This document shows positions 29,004 through 37,448 of a DNA stretch of 64,000 nt, one piece after another (position 1 is the stretch's first letter; each line of letters opens with the position of its first letter). The stretch is from NCBI RefSeq assembly GCF_902832845.1, contig NZ_CADFDB010000002.1, positions 434,001 to 498,000 of the forward strand. Reading direction: 5' to 3'. Source of the stretch: Burkholderia metallica (GTDB lineage: Bacteria > Pseudomonadota > Gammaproteobacteria > Burkholderiales > Burkholderiaceae). The translations under genes were made by a program, and so were the position numbers. The notes beneath the pieces are model-generated. The model made no database searches and was not told the DNA's origin. It saw only the letters and a list, made by a program, of their open reading frames with translations.

Positions 29004-30248
29004 TCAGATCACCTCGAAACGCAACCCCGCGTGACGAACCAGCCGCTCGATGTAGCGCGCGTCGAACATCGTCGCGGGCGTCCAGAAGCCGCCGCCGCGA
29101 CCGGTCTTCACGCCGTCGTCCGCGCAATCCAGTGCGAGGCTGATCGCGGCCTGGCCGAGCATCTTGCCGGTGGAACCGTAGCCCGGGTCGCGGTCGCCGG
29201 TGACTTTCACGCGCAACGTGCGCCCGTCGTCGGCGCGGCCGAAGAATCGCAGGTCGTAGCGGCCGGCCAGTTGCGCCGCCGGGCTCGGCCCCTCGCCGGG
29301 CTTCGGCAGCAGGAAGCGCTCCATCAGGCTGCGCACCGGCTTGACGAGCACGCCGACCATGAACGCGCCGAGGCCGGCCACCATCGTCACCGCGGTCAGG
29401 CGGCCCTTCAGGCCCGCGCCCGTCATCACCGCTTCGTCATACGTGAAGCGGCTGCCGTACGCGTTGCCGGCCAGCGCGTTGGAGCGATGCACGACGCGCT
29501 CGTTGATCGCCGCCATCACGAACGGCGCGATCCACGCATCGAAGTCGCGATCGAATTCGGCGGATCGCACCGCATGCTGGCGTACCGTGAAGCCGTGCCC
29601 CTTCGGGCACAGCGCATAAGGATCGAGCAGTGCGCGGCGCAGGGCGGGATCGGCCGCCGCTTCCCGAACGACGTTGATCACGCTCGCCACCGTGCCGCCC
29701 GACGCGCCGCCCTTCAGCGTTCTGACGCGCATCTTCACCTGCGCGGCCGGTGCGCCCCACTGCTGCCGCGCCTGTTGCTGCAGGAAGAACACGCCCATGT
29801 CCGACGGCACCGAATCGAAGCCGCAGCAATGGACGATTCGCGCACCGGATTGCCGGGCCGCCGGCTCGTACTTGTCGATCATCCGCTTGATCCACTGCGT
29901 CTCGCCGGTGAGGTCGCAGTAGTCGGTGCCGGTTTCCGCGCAGATCCTCACCAGCGGCTCCCCGTAAAGCGCATACGGGCCGACGGTGGACACGACCACG
30001 CGCGTCTGCGCGCAGAGCGCCCGCAGCTGTGCGTCGTCGGCCGCGTCCGCCACGATGATCGGCACGGCCTGCCCGGCCGCGCCCAGCGACTCCCTGACCT
30101 GCCGGAGCTTCGCTTCGGACCGCCCGGCGATGGCCCAGCGCAGCGTCTCGCCGGCACCCGACAGGTACTCGCACAGGTAGCGGGCCAGGATCTGCCCGAC
30201 GAAACTGGTGGCGCCAAATACGACGAGATCGTGGGTCGGCCGGTTCAT
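29004..30248 (-). CDS. Saccharopine dehydrogenase-like / trans-acting enoyl reductase family protein
   Basis: The 414-residue protein has an N-terminal Rossmann fold (LVVFGATSFVGQILARYL) and the block IVHCCGFDSVPSDMG typical of saccharopine-dehydrogenase-like oxidoreductases, including the mycobacterial trans-acting enoyl reductase. It likely reduces a double bond or imine with NAD(P)H. The ATG at 30248 is set by GAGGAA 7 bases upstream. It follows the acetoacetate-decarboxylase-like gene by 43 bp in the same operon. Confidence 0.85.
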   Translation of the reverse strand: MNRPTHDLVVFGATSFVGQILARYLCEYLSGAGETLRWAIAGRSEAKLRQVRESLGAAGQAVPIIVADAADDAQLRALCAQTRVVVSTVGPYALYGEPLVRICAETGTDYCDLTGETQWIKRMIDKYEPAARQSGARIVHCCGFDSVPSDMGVFFLQQQARQQWGAPAAQVKMRVRTLKGGASGGTVASVINVVREAAADPALRRALLDPYALCPKGHGFTVRQHAVRSAEFDRDFDAWIAPFVMAAINERVVHRSNALAGNAYGSRFTYDEAVMTGAGLKGRLTAVTMVAGLGAFMVGVLVKPVRSLMERFLLPKPGEGPSPAAQLAGRYDLRFFGRADDGRTLRVKVTGDRDPGYGSTGKMLGQAAISLALDCADDGVKTGRGGGFWTPATMFDARYIERLVRHAGLRFEVI

Positions 30249-30291
30249 GAGCGATTCCTCGGGCATGGGCGTAGCGCGGATATGCGTGGTG

Positions 30292-31209
30292 TCAGCGTTG
30301 CTTTGCGGGTTCATCGAACGCCTTCAAAGGGGTCGGCAGGTTCAGGACCAGCTGCGCGTCCTTCACCACGTCGAGACGCAGGATGGTGGACGCGCCGAGC
30401 CCGTCGAGCAACTGGCTCAGCGGGCCGCCGTGGCGCACGAGCTCGACGTTGCGCGGGAACAGGCGCTGGGCGAACGATAGCGTATTCGTCTGCACCGATG
30501 TCTGATGCCATTCGCCGTCGATGCGATTGATCATCGTCGATGTGCCCATGTGCGACTGCGATGCAACATCGGTCAGCCCGGGCATCGGCACGCTCAGGCT
30601 CAGGTCGGGCCGGCCGTCCGGGCCCGCGATGCGGGCGCGCGCGGTGGCGCCGAGGTGCACGTCGATATCGGCGAGCCACTTGGGCAACTGATAACCGTGC
30701 ACGCCGCGCACCCGCGCGATTTCCGTGGTAACGGGCAGCGCCAGCACGTGCGCGAAGAAGCTGCGGCGCCGCATCGAATCGATCAACTCGAAAGCGTGCG
30801 ACCCGGTCGCGCCGGGCCGGCGGATCACCACCGCGACCGACACTTCGTCATACGGATCGTTGTCGCAGACCGAATACGAGAAGAAGGTCAGCGCGACCAG
30901 CCCGTATCCGGGAAACGCGCGCAGCGGTTCGAGCGGCGCCGGCAACGTGGCCCGCAGACGTTCGAGCGGCGCCAGGAACAGCAGCTGGATGCTGCTGGAA
31001 CGGTAGTAGAAATTCGGCGCCCAGGTCGGGCCGACCCTCGACACGACCTGACGCTTCGGAATCCGACGGAAAAAATCGATGTTTCCCGCCGCGGGATCGC
31101 GCGCCACTTCGTCAAGATCGGGATTCATCCGGAACCGGTCGTAGTACCCGCCTTCGGGCACGCCGACCTGGTGGGGACCGAATTCGACCTGTGTCAACCG
31201 CCTGTCCAT
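30292..31209 (-). CDS. Acetoacetate decarboxylase-like protein
   Basis: The 305-residue protein resembles the ADC-like superfamily: an aromatic-rich N-terminal part (PNFYYRSSSIQLLFLAP), the YEVS-like strand around YDEVSVAVVIRR and VHGYQLPKWLADIDVHLG in the region where ADC has its Schiff-base Lys. I cannot assign the catalytic Lys with certainty, and many superfamily members are not decarboxylases. It opens an operon with the enoyl-reductase-like gene and lies behind a MerR-type promoter. Confidence 0.7.
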   Translation of the reverse strand: MDRRLTQVEFGPHQVGVPEGGYYDRFRMNPDLDEVARDPAAGNIDFFRRIPKRQVVSRVGPTWAPNFYYRSSSIQLLFLAPLERLRATLPAPLEPLRAFPGYGLVALTFFSYSVCDNDPYDEVSVAVVIRRPGATGSHAFELIDSMRRRSFFAHVLALPVTTEIARVRGVHGYQLPKWLADIDVHLGATARARIAGPDGRPDLSLSVPMPGLTDVASQSHMGTSTMINRIDGEWHQTSVQTNTLSFAQRLFPRNVELVRHGGPLSQLLDGLGASTILRLDVVKDAQLVLNLPTPLKAFDEPAKQR

Positions 31210-31284
31210 GCTCGTCGCCTCTCGTCGATGATCGACCGTGGCAGGCCACACCCGAAGCCCGCTGACTCACAGTCGTCTGCCGAC

Positions 31285-31315
31285 ACTCTAAGATTGAAGT
31301 CAACTTAAAGGTCAA
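31285..31315 (-). promoter_or_regulatory. MerR-type promoter/operator upstream of the ADC-like operon
   Basis: On the minus strand TTGACC (31310-31315) and TAGAGT (31285-31290) are separated by exactly 19 bp. The spacer dyad ACCTTTAA-N6-TTCAATCT is the same kind as at 28039-28069. The site is 76 bp upstream of the start at 31209. No merR gene is visible in the window. Confidence 0.65.
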
Positions 31316-31550
31316 GGCGCGAAATAGAGGGGTGAATCGGATTGCGTTCGCATTCGCCATCGCCGCCGATCACCGCCTCGATCCGCCATCAGCAAGCGAT
31401 TGACAGCCGCCGGCCAACGGCCGACAGTTCCGGCATTGCTGCTCGAACGTGCTGAACGGAATGCCGGGCCTCGGCTGCCATGAACGCGAATGGCACCTAC
31501 GGCCCACACGGCGCCGATGAACTGCCAGCCAACGATACCGAGAGAACAAC

Positions 31551-32258
31551 ATGCAGCTTCAGTCAAACTACCCCAACACGTTCAGGTACGTTCGGCAGAA
31601 TGCGCGCCGGCTGCCGTACGACATCGGCTACTACCTGACCCCGCGTTCCGACGGGACGATCATCGTCGGTTACGAGATCGTGCAGGCATCGCACAACGGT
31701 CGCCTCGGCTGTGGCGCGACCACGCTCGATTTCCGGGGCGCGCTCGAAGAAGCGGAACGGTACTTGATCAGGAAGCTCGAAACGATGGTCGAGGATTTGC
31801 CGGAGTCGTGGGAATCGGATCGATACAGAAACCGCAAGGAGACGGACGAGAGCGCGGTCGGGCATGCATGGCTGATACGCAGCGTCTTCGGTTACTGGCC
31901 GACGTTTCACGATGCCGAGGTGCTGGCCCTCGCGCTGCGCCGGGTCAACGCGAACGGTGGCTGGCGTACCGACATGGAACTCACGATCCGTCACGAGGGG
32001 CAAGACAATCCGGCATGGAGCGGGCCGCAAACGCCTTGCCGGATTACGTTCCGGTTCGAGGCGGTGGAGGGAAGCGAGTTCACGACCGAAAACGTCACTT
32101 ACCCGTCATGGATTTACGATCTACGGTTTTCTCACTGCGACGATGGTCGCATCCAGATCGACCTGAATCCTTCAACCGGCTTCGATATCCTGCTCTACTG
32201 CCGAGCCGCGACCGTGATCCGTATCGAGCCGGGCGCATCGGACGACAGCGGTATCTGA
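31551..32258 (+). CDS. Imm50-type immunity protein with N-terminal extension
   Basis: The 235-residue protein contains the Imm50 signature [16 protein letters not shown] near residues 122-137, with a beta-rich domain after it. The N-terminal 100 residues form a separate domain rich in aromatic residues. Imm50 proteins neutralise polymorphic or contact-dependent toxins. No toxin gene is seen nearby, so it is an orphan or has been captured for defence against neighbours. The start lacks a strong ribosome-binding site. Confidence 0.7.
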   Translation: MQLQSNYPNTFRYVRQNARRLPYDIGYYLTPRSDGTIIVGYEIVQASHNGRLGCGATTLDFRGALEEAERYLIRKLETMVEDLPESWESDRYRNRKETDESAVGHAWLIRSVFGYWPTFHDAEVLALALRRVNANGGWRTDMELTIRHEGQDNPAWSGPQTPCRITFRFEAVEGSEFTTENVTYPSWIYDLRFSHCDDGRIQIDLNPSTGFDILLYCRAATVIRIEPGASDDSGI

Positions 32259-32382
32259 AAGCGGCGCCGTCGAGAAAGCACTGCAACCGATCGCGACGAA
32301 TCATCGCCAGACGCGACGCGGCGATGTTTTTGAACCCGGTTGGCTTATAGTGCGGAATGCCGATTCGACGAGGAGCGCTGCC

Positions 32383-32796
32383 ATGACACGGCTGGCCAAT
32401 GGTCCGTTTGAAGTGAAGCTGAATCCGGAATCCCTGAGTACCGTCGCCGAGCAATCCGGGCTCGGCCGCATGTCGCTGGACAAGCACTATCACGGCGACC
32501 TCGAAGCCGTCAGTCAGGGCGAGATGCTTGCGTTTCGAAGCAGCGTCCAGGGCTCGGCGGGCTACGTGGCGATGGAAACCGTGCAAGGCGCGCTGGACGG
32601 CCGCCACGGCAGTTTCGTCCTGCAGCACAGTTCGACGATGACCCGCGGGCAACCGCAGCAGTCGATCACCGTCGTGCCCGATTCCGGCACGGGAGAATTG
32701 CTGGGGCTCGCCGGTTCGATGATCATCGACATCGACATCGACAACGGCCGGCATGCGTACCGCTTCGACTACACGCTGCCCGACTCGCCTGGGTAA
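32383..32796 (+). CDS. DUF3224 domain protein
   Basis: The 137-residue protein matches the DUF3224 pattern: an early FEVKLNP strand, the central [13 protein letters not shown] strand pair and [11 protein letters not shown], forming a likely eight-stranded barrel of allene-oxide-cyclase type. Function is unknown. The ATG at 32383 follows AGGAG. It is monocistronic, 124 bp after the Imm50 gene. Confidence 0.85.
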   Translation: MTRLANGPFEVKLNPESLSTVAEQSGLGRMSLDKHYHGDLEAVSQGEMLAFRSSVQGSAGYVAMETVQGALDGRHGSFVLQHSSTMTRGQPQQSITVVPDSGTGELLGLAGSMIIDIDIDNGRHAYRFDYTLPDSPG

Positions 32797-32989
32797 TGCG
32801 ATTCACGGGAATGCGGCTGCTCGATGGCGTCGCCACGCACGCGCCGTGACACCTACGCAACGCCCGATCCCCGGCACGCTTGCTTCGACGGCACGATCAG
32901 GTTCGCCCATGATCGCGTGAATGCGTTCGACTACGGCACGGCGACGCGCTCACCCGTCGCCGTGCCGCAACGCCCGAATCGCCACGCGC

Positions 32990-34228
32990 TCAATTCCACG
33001 CATGACGCGCGGGCCGCACACCATTCAGGTAATAGTTGCCGACGAGGTGATATTTCCAGCGCACCGGATCGTGCAGCGTATGCGTGCGTGCATTGCGCCA
33101 GTGCCGGTCGAGGTTGTGCTCGGCCAGCGTCGACTGCGTGCCCGCCAGCTCGAACAGCTTCTCGCCCGCCAGCAGCGCGACTTCGGTCGTCAGCACCTTC
33201 GCCTCGCCCACCACCACCGACGCACGCGCGACGTCGTCCTCGGTCACGTCGCCGCGTGCCGCGATCTCGTCGAGCGTGCGCGCCGCGCGCTCGAGCAGCG
33301 CCTCCGCTGCATGCAGCTGGATGTGCAGATGGCCGATTTCGCGAATCGTCAACGGATCGTCGGCCGCCCGCTCGACGCCGCTGTCGACCCACGGCCGCGT
33401 GCGCGTGCGCACGAACGCGAGCGTATCGTCGAGCGCGGCCCGCGCGATACCCGCGTCGATCGCGGCCTGGATGATCTGCGACAGCGGGCCGTTCAGCGTC
33501 GGCAGATCCGACACGCGCTGGGCCGGCAGCACGTGCGACGCGGGCACGCGCACGTTGTCGAGCACGACGGTGCCGCTCGCGGTGGTGCGCTGCCCGAAGC
33601 CCGACCAGTCGTCGATCACGGTCAGCCCCGGCGACGGCTGGCGAATATACGCGAGCCACGCGCGACGCTCGTCGTCGAGGCCGAGCACCGGCACGTAGTG
33701 CGCGAACAGCGCGCCGGTCGAATAGAACTTCGTGCCGTCGACGACGTAGTCGTCGCCGTCGCGCCGCACGCGCGTCTTCAGGTCGAGCACGTGCTTCGTG
33801 CCCTTCTCCGAAAAACCGTTGCCGAACCGCTTGCCGCTCAGCACTTCCGAGAAGAAATGGCGCTTTTGCGCGTCGGTGCCGGTCAGCGCGATCACGTCGA
33901 CCAGCCCGAAATGATTCTGCGGCAACTGCCCGAGCGACGGATCGGCCGCCGCGACGATCTTCACCACCTCGGTCAGCGTCACGTGCGACACGCCGGCACC
34001 GCCGTACGCTTTCGGCACGGTGATGGCCCACAGCCCCGACTGCGAGAACCATTCGATCTCGTCACGCGGCAGCCGGCGCTCCCGGTCGCGCTCGGCCGCG
34101 CCTTGCGCGAGCCGCTGCGCAAGCGCATGCGCGGCCGCAATCGCCTGCGCGTCGTCGGCGATCACATGGGCCGCTTGCGATTGCGTATCGGCCGGCCGTT
34201 CCTGGATCGTGGCGCTCGTCGGTGACAT
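32990..34228 (-). CDS. sfnB: SfnB-family flavoprotein (sulfur acquisition oxidoreductase)
   Basis: The 412-residue protein has the acyl-CoA-dehydrogenase fold (N-terminal helical domain, beta domain around GFSEKGTKHV and DGTKFYSTGALFAHY, C-terminal four-helix bundle ending near LDRHWRNARTHTLHDP). It is of the DszC/SfnB type, which works with reduced flavin and oxygen on sulfones or sulfonates and lacks the usual acyl-CoA catalytic Glu. Start at 34228 follows GGAG. It is divergent from a paralogue at 34521 and fits scavenging of organosulfur compounds when sulfate is short. Confidence 0.85.
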   Translation of the reverse strand: MSPTSATIQERPADTQSQAAHVIADDAQAIAAAHALAQRLAQGAAERDRERRLPRDEIEWFSQSGLWAITVPKAYGGAGVSHVTLTEVVKIVAAADPSLGQLPQNHFGLVDVIALTGTDAQKRHFFSEVLSGKRFGNGFSEKGTKHVLDLKTRVRRDGDDYVVDGTKFYSTGALFAHYVPVLGLDDERRAWLAYIRQPSPGLTVIDDWSGFGQRTTASGTVVLDNVRVPASHVLPAQRVSDLPTLNGPLSQIIQAAIDAGIARAALDDTLAFVRTRTRPWVDSGVERAADDPLTIREIGHLHIQLHAAEALLERAARTLDEIAARGDVTEDDVARASVVVGEAKVLTTEVALLAGEKLFELAGTQSTLAEHNLDRHWRNARTHTLHDPVRWKYHLVGNYYLNGVRPARHAWN

Positions 34229-34448
34229 CGGGCTCTCCTGCTGATTGTCGGAAACGTTCAATCTAGCAGCGCCCCGCACACCGGCAAACCGATCGATTCG
34301 CACAACGATATTCCCGCGAACGACAAGCGATGCGATGCGCCGCCCGGCGCGAACCGCGCGTCAACGGCGACATCGACGCCGCTGCATCGATGCAACACCA
34401 CGTCGCCCGCGTAATGCGCGATCGCGATAACGATGTACGAATCCGTTA

Positions 34449-34478
34449 TTGGATCGTCCGCGGCGCGCTTCCTATACT
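34449..34478 (+). promoter_or_regulatory. Putative sigma-70 promoter for the flavoprotein/monooxygenase operon
   Basis: TTGGAT (34449-34454) and TATACT (34473-34478) are 18 bp apart and 43 bp upstream of the start codon at 34521. The divergent sfnB promoter must lie in the same 292-bp spacer. No CysB or sigma-54 site could be recognised by eye. Confidence 0.4.
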
Positions 34479-34520
34479 GGCCTGCCGGCATCGACGGCCC
34501 TGCCTTTCAAGGACTACCGC

Positions 34521-35792
34521 ATGACTTCGTCTCCCGCAGTATCCGAACTTTCCATCGGCACCGACTACGACGCGCTGGCCCTCCGCTTCCGGCCGATCTT
34601 CGACCGCATCGCGGCCGGCACCGCGGAACGCGAACGCCGCCGCGAACTGCCGCACGACGCGATCGGCTGGCTGAAGGCCGCCGGCTTCGGCGCCGTGCGG
34701 CTGCCGGTACGCGACGGCGGCGCCGGCGCGTCGGTGCCGCAGCTGTTCCGGCTGCTGACCGAACTCGCGGCCGCCGATTCCAATCTGCCGCAGGCGTTGC
34801 GCGGGCACTTCGCGTTCGTCGAGGACTGGCTGAACGCACCGCCCGGCGCCGACCGCCAGACGTGGTTCGACCGTTTCGCGAGCGGCCAGCTCGTCGGCAA
34901 TGCATGGACCGAAACCGGCGACGTGGCGCTCGGCCAGACCGTCACGCAGGTGTCGAACAAGAATGGCCGGCTCGTGCTGAACGGACGGAAGTTCTACAGC
35001 ACCGGCAGCCTGTTCGCCGACTGGATCGACGTGTTCGCGCAACGCGCGGAAGACGGCGCCGACGTGATCGTCGCCGTCGCGACCGAGCAGCCCGGCGTGA
35101 TCCGCGAGGACGACTGGGACGGCTTCGGCCAGACGACGACCGGCAGCGGCACCACGCGCTTCGAAGACGCGGCCGTCGACGCGCGCGACGTGATCGACTT
35201 CGCGCGACGCTTCAAGTATCAGACCGCGTTCTACCAGCTCTTCCACGTCGCGACGCTGGCCGGCATCGGCCACGCGATCGTGCGCGACGCGGGCGACCTG
35301 GTGCGCCGCCGCACCCGCGTCTATAGCCACGGCAACGCCCCGCGCGCGGCCGACGACGCGCAGTTGCAGCAGGTGATCGGCGAGATCGCATCGTGGGCCT
35401 ATGCGGCCGACGCGCTCGCGCAGCGCGCCGCGCAGCCGCTGCAACGGGCGTACGAAACGCACTTCGGCGGCGACGCGGCGGCCGAGCACGAGGCGAACGT
35501 CGCGGCCGAGATCGAATCCGCTCAGAGCCAGCTCGTCGTGTCGGAACTCGTGCTGCGCGCGGCCACGCGCCTGTTCGACGCGCTCGGCGCGTCCGCGACC
35601 CGCAGCACGACGGCGCTCGACCGCCATTGGCGCAACGCGCGCACCGTGTCGTCGCACAATCCGCTCGTGTACAAGGCGCGCATCGTCGGCGACTGGGTCA
35701 TCAACGGGCGCACGCCGCCGTTCGTGTGGCAGGTCGGCAACGGCTCGGGCACGGGTGCGGGCACGCAGGCGGAAACGGAGGCCGCGCGATGA
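34521..35792 (+). CDS. DszC-like acyl-CoA dehydrogenase-fold monooxygenase
   Basis: The 423-residue protein is a paralogue of the divergent SfnB-like protein, sharing the block LNGRKFYSTGSLFADW and the C-terminal LDRHWRNARTVSSHNP. It should use reduced flavin to oxidise a sulfur- or nitrogen-containing compound. AAGGA precedes the ATG at 34521. Its stop overlaps the next start (ATGA), so it is translationally coupled to the FMN monooxygenase. Confidence 0.87.
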   Translation: MTSSPAVSELSIGTDYDALALRFRPIFDRIAAGTAERERRRELPHDAIGWLKAAGFGAVRLPVRDGGAGASVPQLFRLLTELAAADSNLPQALRGHFAFVEDWLNAPPGADRQTWFDRFASGQLVGNAWTETGDVALGQTVTQVSNKNGRLVLNGRKFYSTGSLFADWIDVFAQRAEDGADVIVAVATEQPGVIREDDWDGFGQTTTGSGTTRFEDAAVDARDVIDFARRFKYQTAFYQLFHVATLAGIGHAIVRDAGDLVRRRTRVYSHGNAPRAADDAQLQQVIGEIASWAYAADALAQRAAQPLQRAYETHFGGDAAAEHEANVAAEIESAQSQLVVSELVLRAATRLFDALGASATRSTTALDRHWRNARTVSSHNPLVYKARIVGDWVINGRTPPFVWQVGNGSGTGAGTQAETEAAR

Positions 35793-37183
35793 GCAAGTCG
35801 ATCCGCTTCAATGCGTTCGAGATGAACTGCGTGGGCCACCAGTCGCCCGGGCTGTGGGCCCATCCGCGCGACCGCTCGTGGCAGTACAAGGATCTCGACT
35901 ACTGGACCGACCTCGCGCGCGTGCTCGAACGCGGGATCTTCGATGCGATCTTCATCGCGGACGTGATCGGCTATTACGACGTCTACAAGGGCAGCAACTA
36001 CCACGCGTTGCACCAGGCCGCGCAGATCCCGGTCAACGATCCGCTGCAGCTCGCCGCGCCGATCGCTATGGCGACCGAGCATCTCGGCATCGGCATCACC
36101 GCGTCGACGACGTTCGAGCATCCGTACACGTTCGCGCGCCGGCTGTCGACCGCCGACCACCACACGAAGGGCCGGCTCGCATGGAACATCGTCACGTCGT
36201 ACCTCGAAAGCGGCGCGAAGAACATCGGCGATCACGGCTTGCGCACGCACGACGACCGCTATGCGGTCGCGGCCGAATACGTCGAGGTGCTGTACAAGCT
36301 GTTCGAGGGTAGCTGGGAAGACGGCGCGGTGGTCCGCGATCGCGACGGCCGCGTGTTCACGCACCCGGAGAAGGTGCACGAGATCGGCCACAAGGGGCGC
36401 TTCTTCGACGTGCCCGGCTACCACCTGTGCGAGCCGTCGCCGCAGCGCACGCCGGTGTTGTTCCAGGCCGGCGCGTCCGGCCCCGGCAAGGCGTTCGCCG
36501 CGCAGCACGCGGAATGCGTGTTCGTCGCCGCGCCGACCCGCCCGCAGCTCGCGCGCTACGTGGCCGACGTGCGCGCGCAGGCCGCGGCCGCCGGGCGTGA
36601 CGCGAGCAAGGTGCTGATCTACAACCTCGTCACCGTGATCGTCGACGAAACCGACGAGAAGGCGCAGGCGAAGTTCGACGAGTATCGCCAATACGTGTCG
36701 TACGACGGCTCGCTGGTGTTCATGTCCGGCTGGACCGGCATCGACTTCGGCCAGTACGCGCCGAACGATCCGGTCCGCCGTGTCGAAACGAATGCGATCG
36801 TGTCGGCAGTCGAACACCTGGCGGGTGGCGACACCGCGTGGACGATCGAGGCGCTGGCGGCCTGGGGCGGGATCGGCGGCATGGGCCCGGTTTTTGTCGG
36901 CTCGGCGGCAACCGTCGCGGACATCCTGCAGGAATGGGTCGCCGCCACCGACGTGGACGGCTTCAACCTCGCGTATGCGGTCGCGCACGAAACCTTCGAG
37001 GACGTCGTGCGTTATCTCGTCCCCGAACTGCAGCGCCGCGGCGTGTATCCGACCGGCTATGCGCCGGGCACGCTGCGCGAGAAACTGTTCGGCGGCTCGG
37101 CGCGGTTGCCCGACGAGCATCCTGCCGCGCAGTTCCGCGACATCGAGCAGGTCAAGCGCGCGGCCGAACGCGCGGCTGCCTGA
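35789..37183 (+). CDS. Luciferase-like FMN-dependent monooxygenase (NtaA/SnaA/DszA family)
   Basis: The 464-residue protein begins with MSKSIRFNAFEMNCVGHQSP and contains RGIFDAIFIADVIGYYDVY, the EHPYTFARRLSTADH block and GRLAWNIVTSYLESGAKN. These are typical of the NtaA/SnaA/DszA group of flavin-dependent monooxygenases that cleave C-S or C-N bonds with FMNH2 from a separate reductase. No flavin reductase lies in this operon. With the DszC-like partner it would open sulfones or similar compounds to release sulfite. Confidence 0.9.
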   Translation: MSKSIRFNAFEMNCVGHQSPGLWAHPRDRSWQYKDLDYWTDLARVLERGIFDAIFIADVIGYYDVYKGSNYHALHQAAQIPVNDPLQLAAPIAMATEHLGIGITASTTFEHPYTFARRLSTADHHTKGRLAWNIVTSYLESGAKNIGDHGLRTHDDRYAVAAEYVEVLYKLFEGSWEDGAVVRDRDGRVFTHPEKVHEIGHKGRFFDVPGYHLCEPSPQRTPVLFQAGASGPGKAFAAQHAECVFVAAPTRPQLARYVADVRAQAAAAGRDASKVLIYNLVTVIVDETDEKAQAKFDEYRQYVSYDGSLVFMSGWTGIDFGQYAPNDPVRRVETNAIVSAVEHLAGGDTAWTIEALAAWGGIGGMGPVFVGSAATVADILQEWVAATDVDGFNLAYAVAHETFEDVVRYLVPELQRRGVYPTGYAPGTLREKLFGGSARLPDEHPAAQFRDIEQVKRAAERAAA

Positions 37184-37376
37184 GCGTCACGCAATCGCGG
37201 CGGTTGGCCGGCTCCCGTGCGGGCCGGCCGGCTTCGCGATCAACCGCAACCGGCGCGCCGGCACGCCGCCCAACCCTCTCCCGCCTCCAATTCGAAACGA
37301 CGCTGCGCCGATGCGCGTTCTGCTGCCGCATGCTCGCGCATCGACTGCGCAAACCTTGCGGTTACACCAACGACAA

Positions 37377-37411
37377 CGCGCGCGTCGAACGACGCGCGCG
37401 CTTTCCTTTCA
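37377..37411. terminator. Rho-independent terminator after the monooxygenase operon
   Basis: An 11-bp perfect GC-rich stem (CGCGCGCGTCG / CGACGCGCGCG, 2-nt loop by strict pairing) is followed on the plus strand by TTTCCTTTC. It lies between convergent genes and may serve both. Confidence 0.7.
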
Positions 37412-37448
37412 CACGATTCCGGATGACGACGGGCGATCCCGCCCGCAT

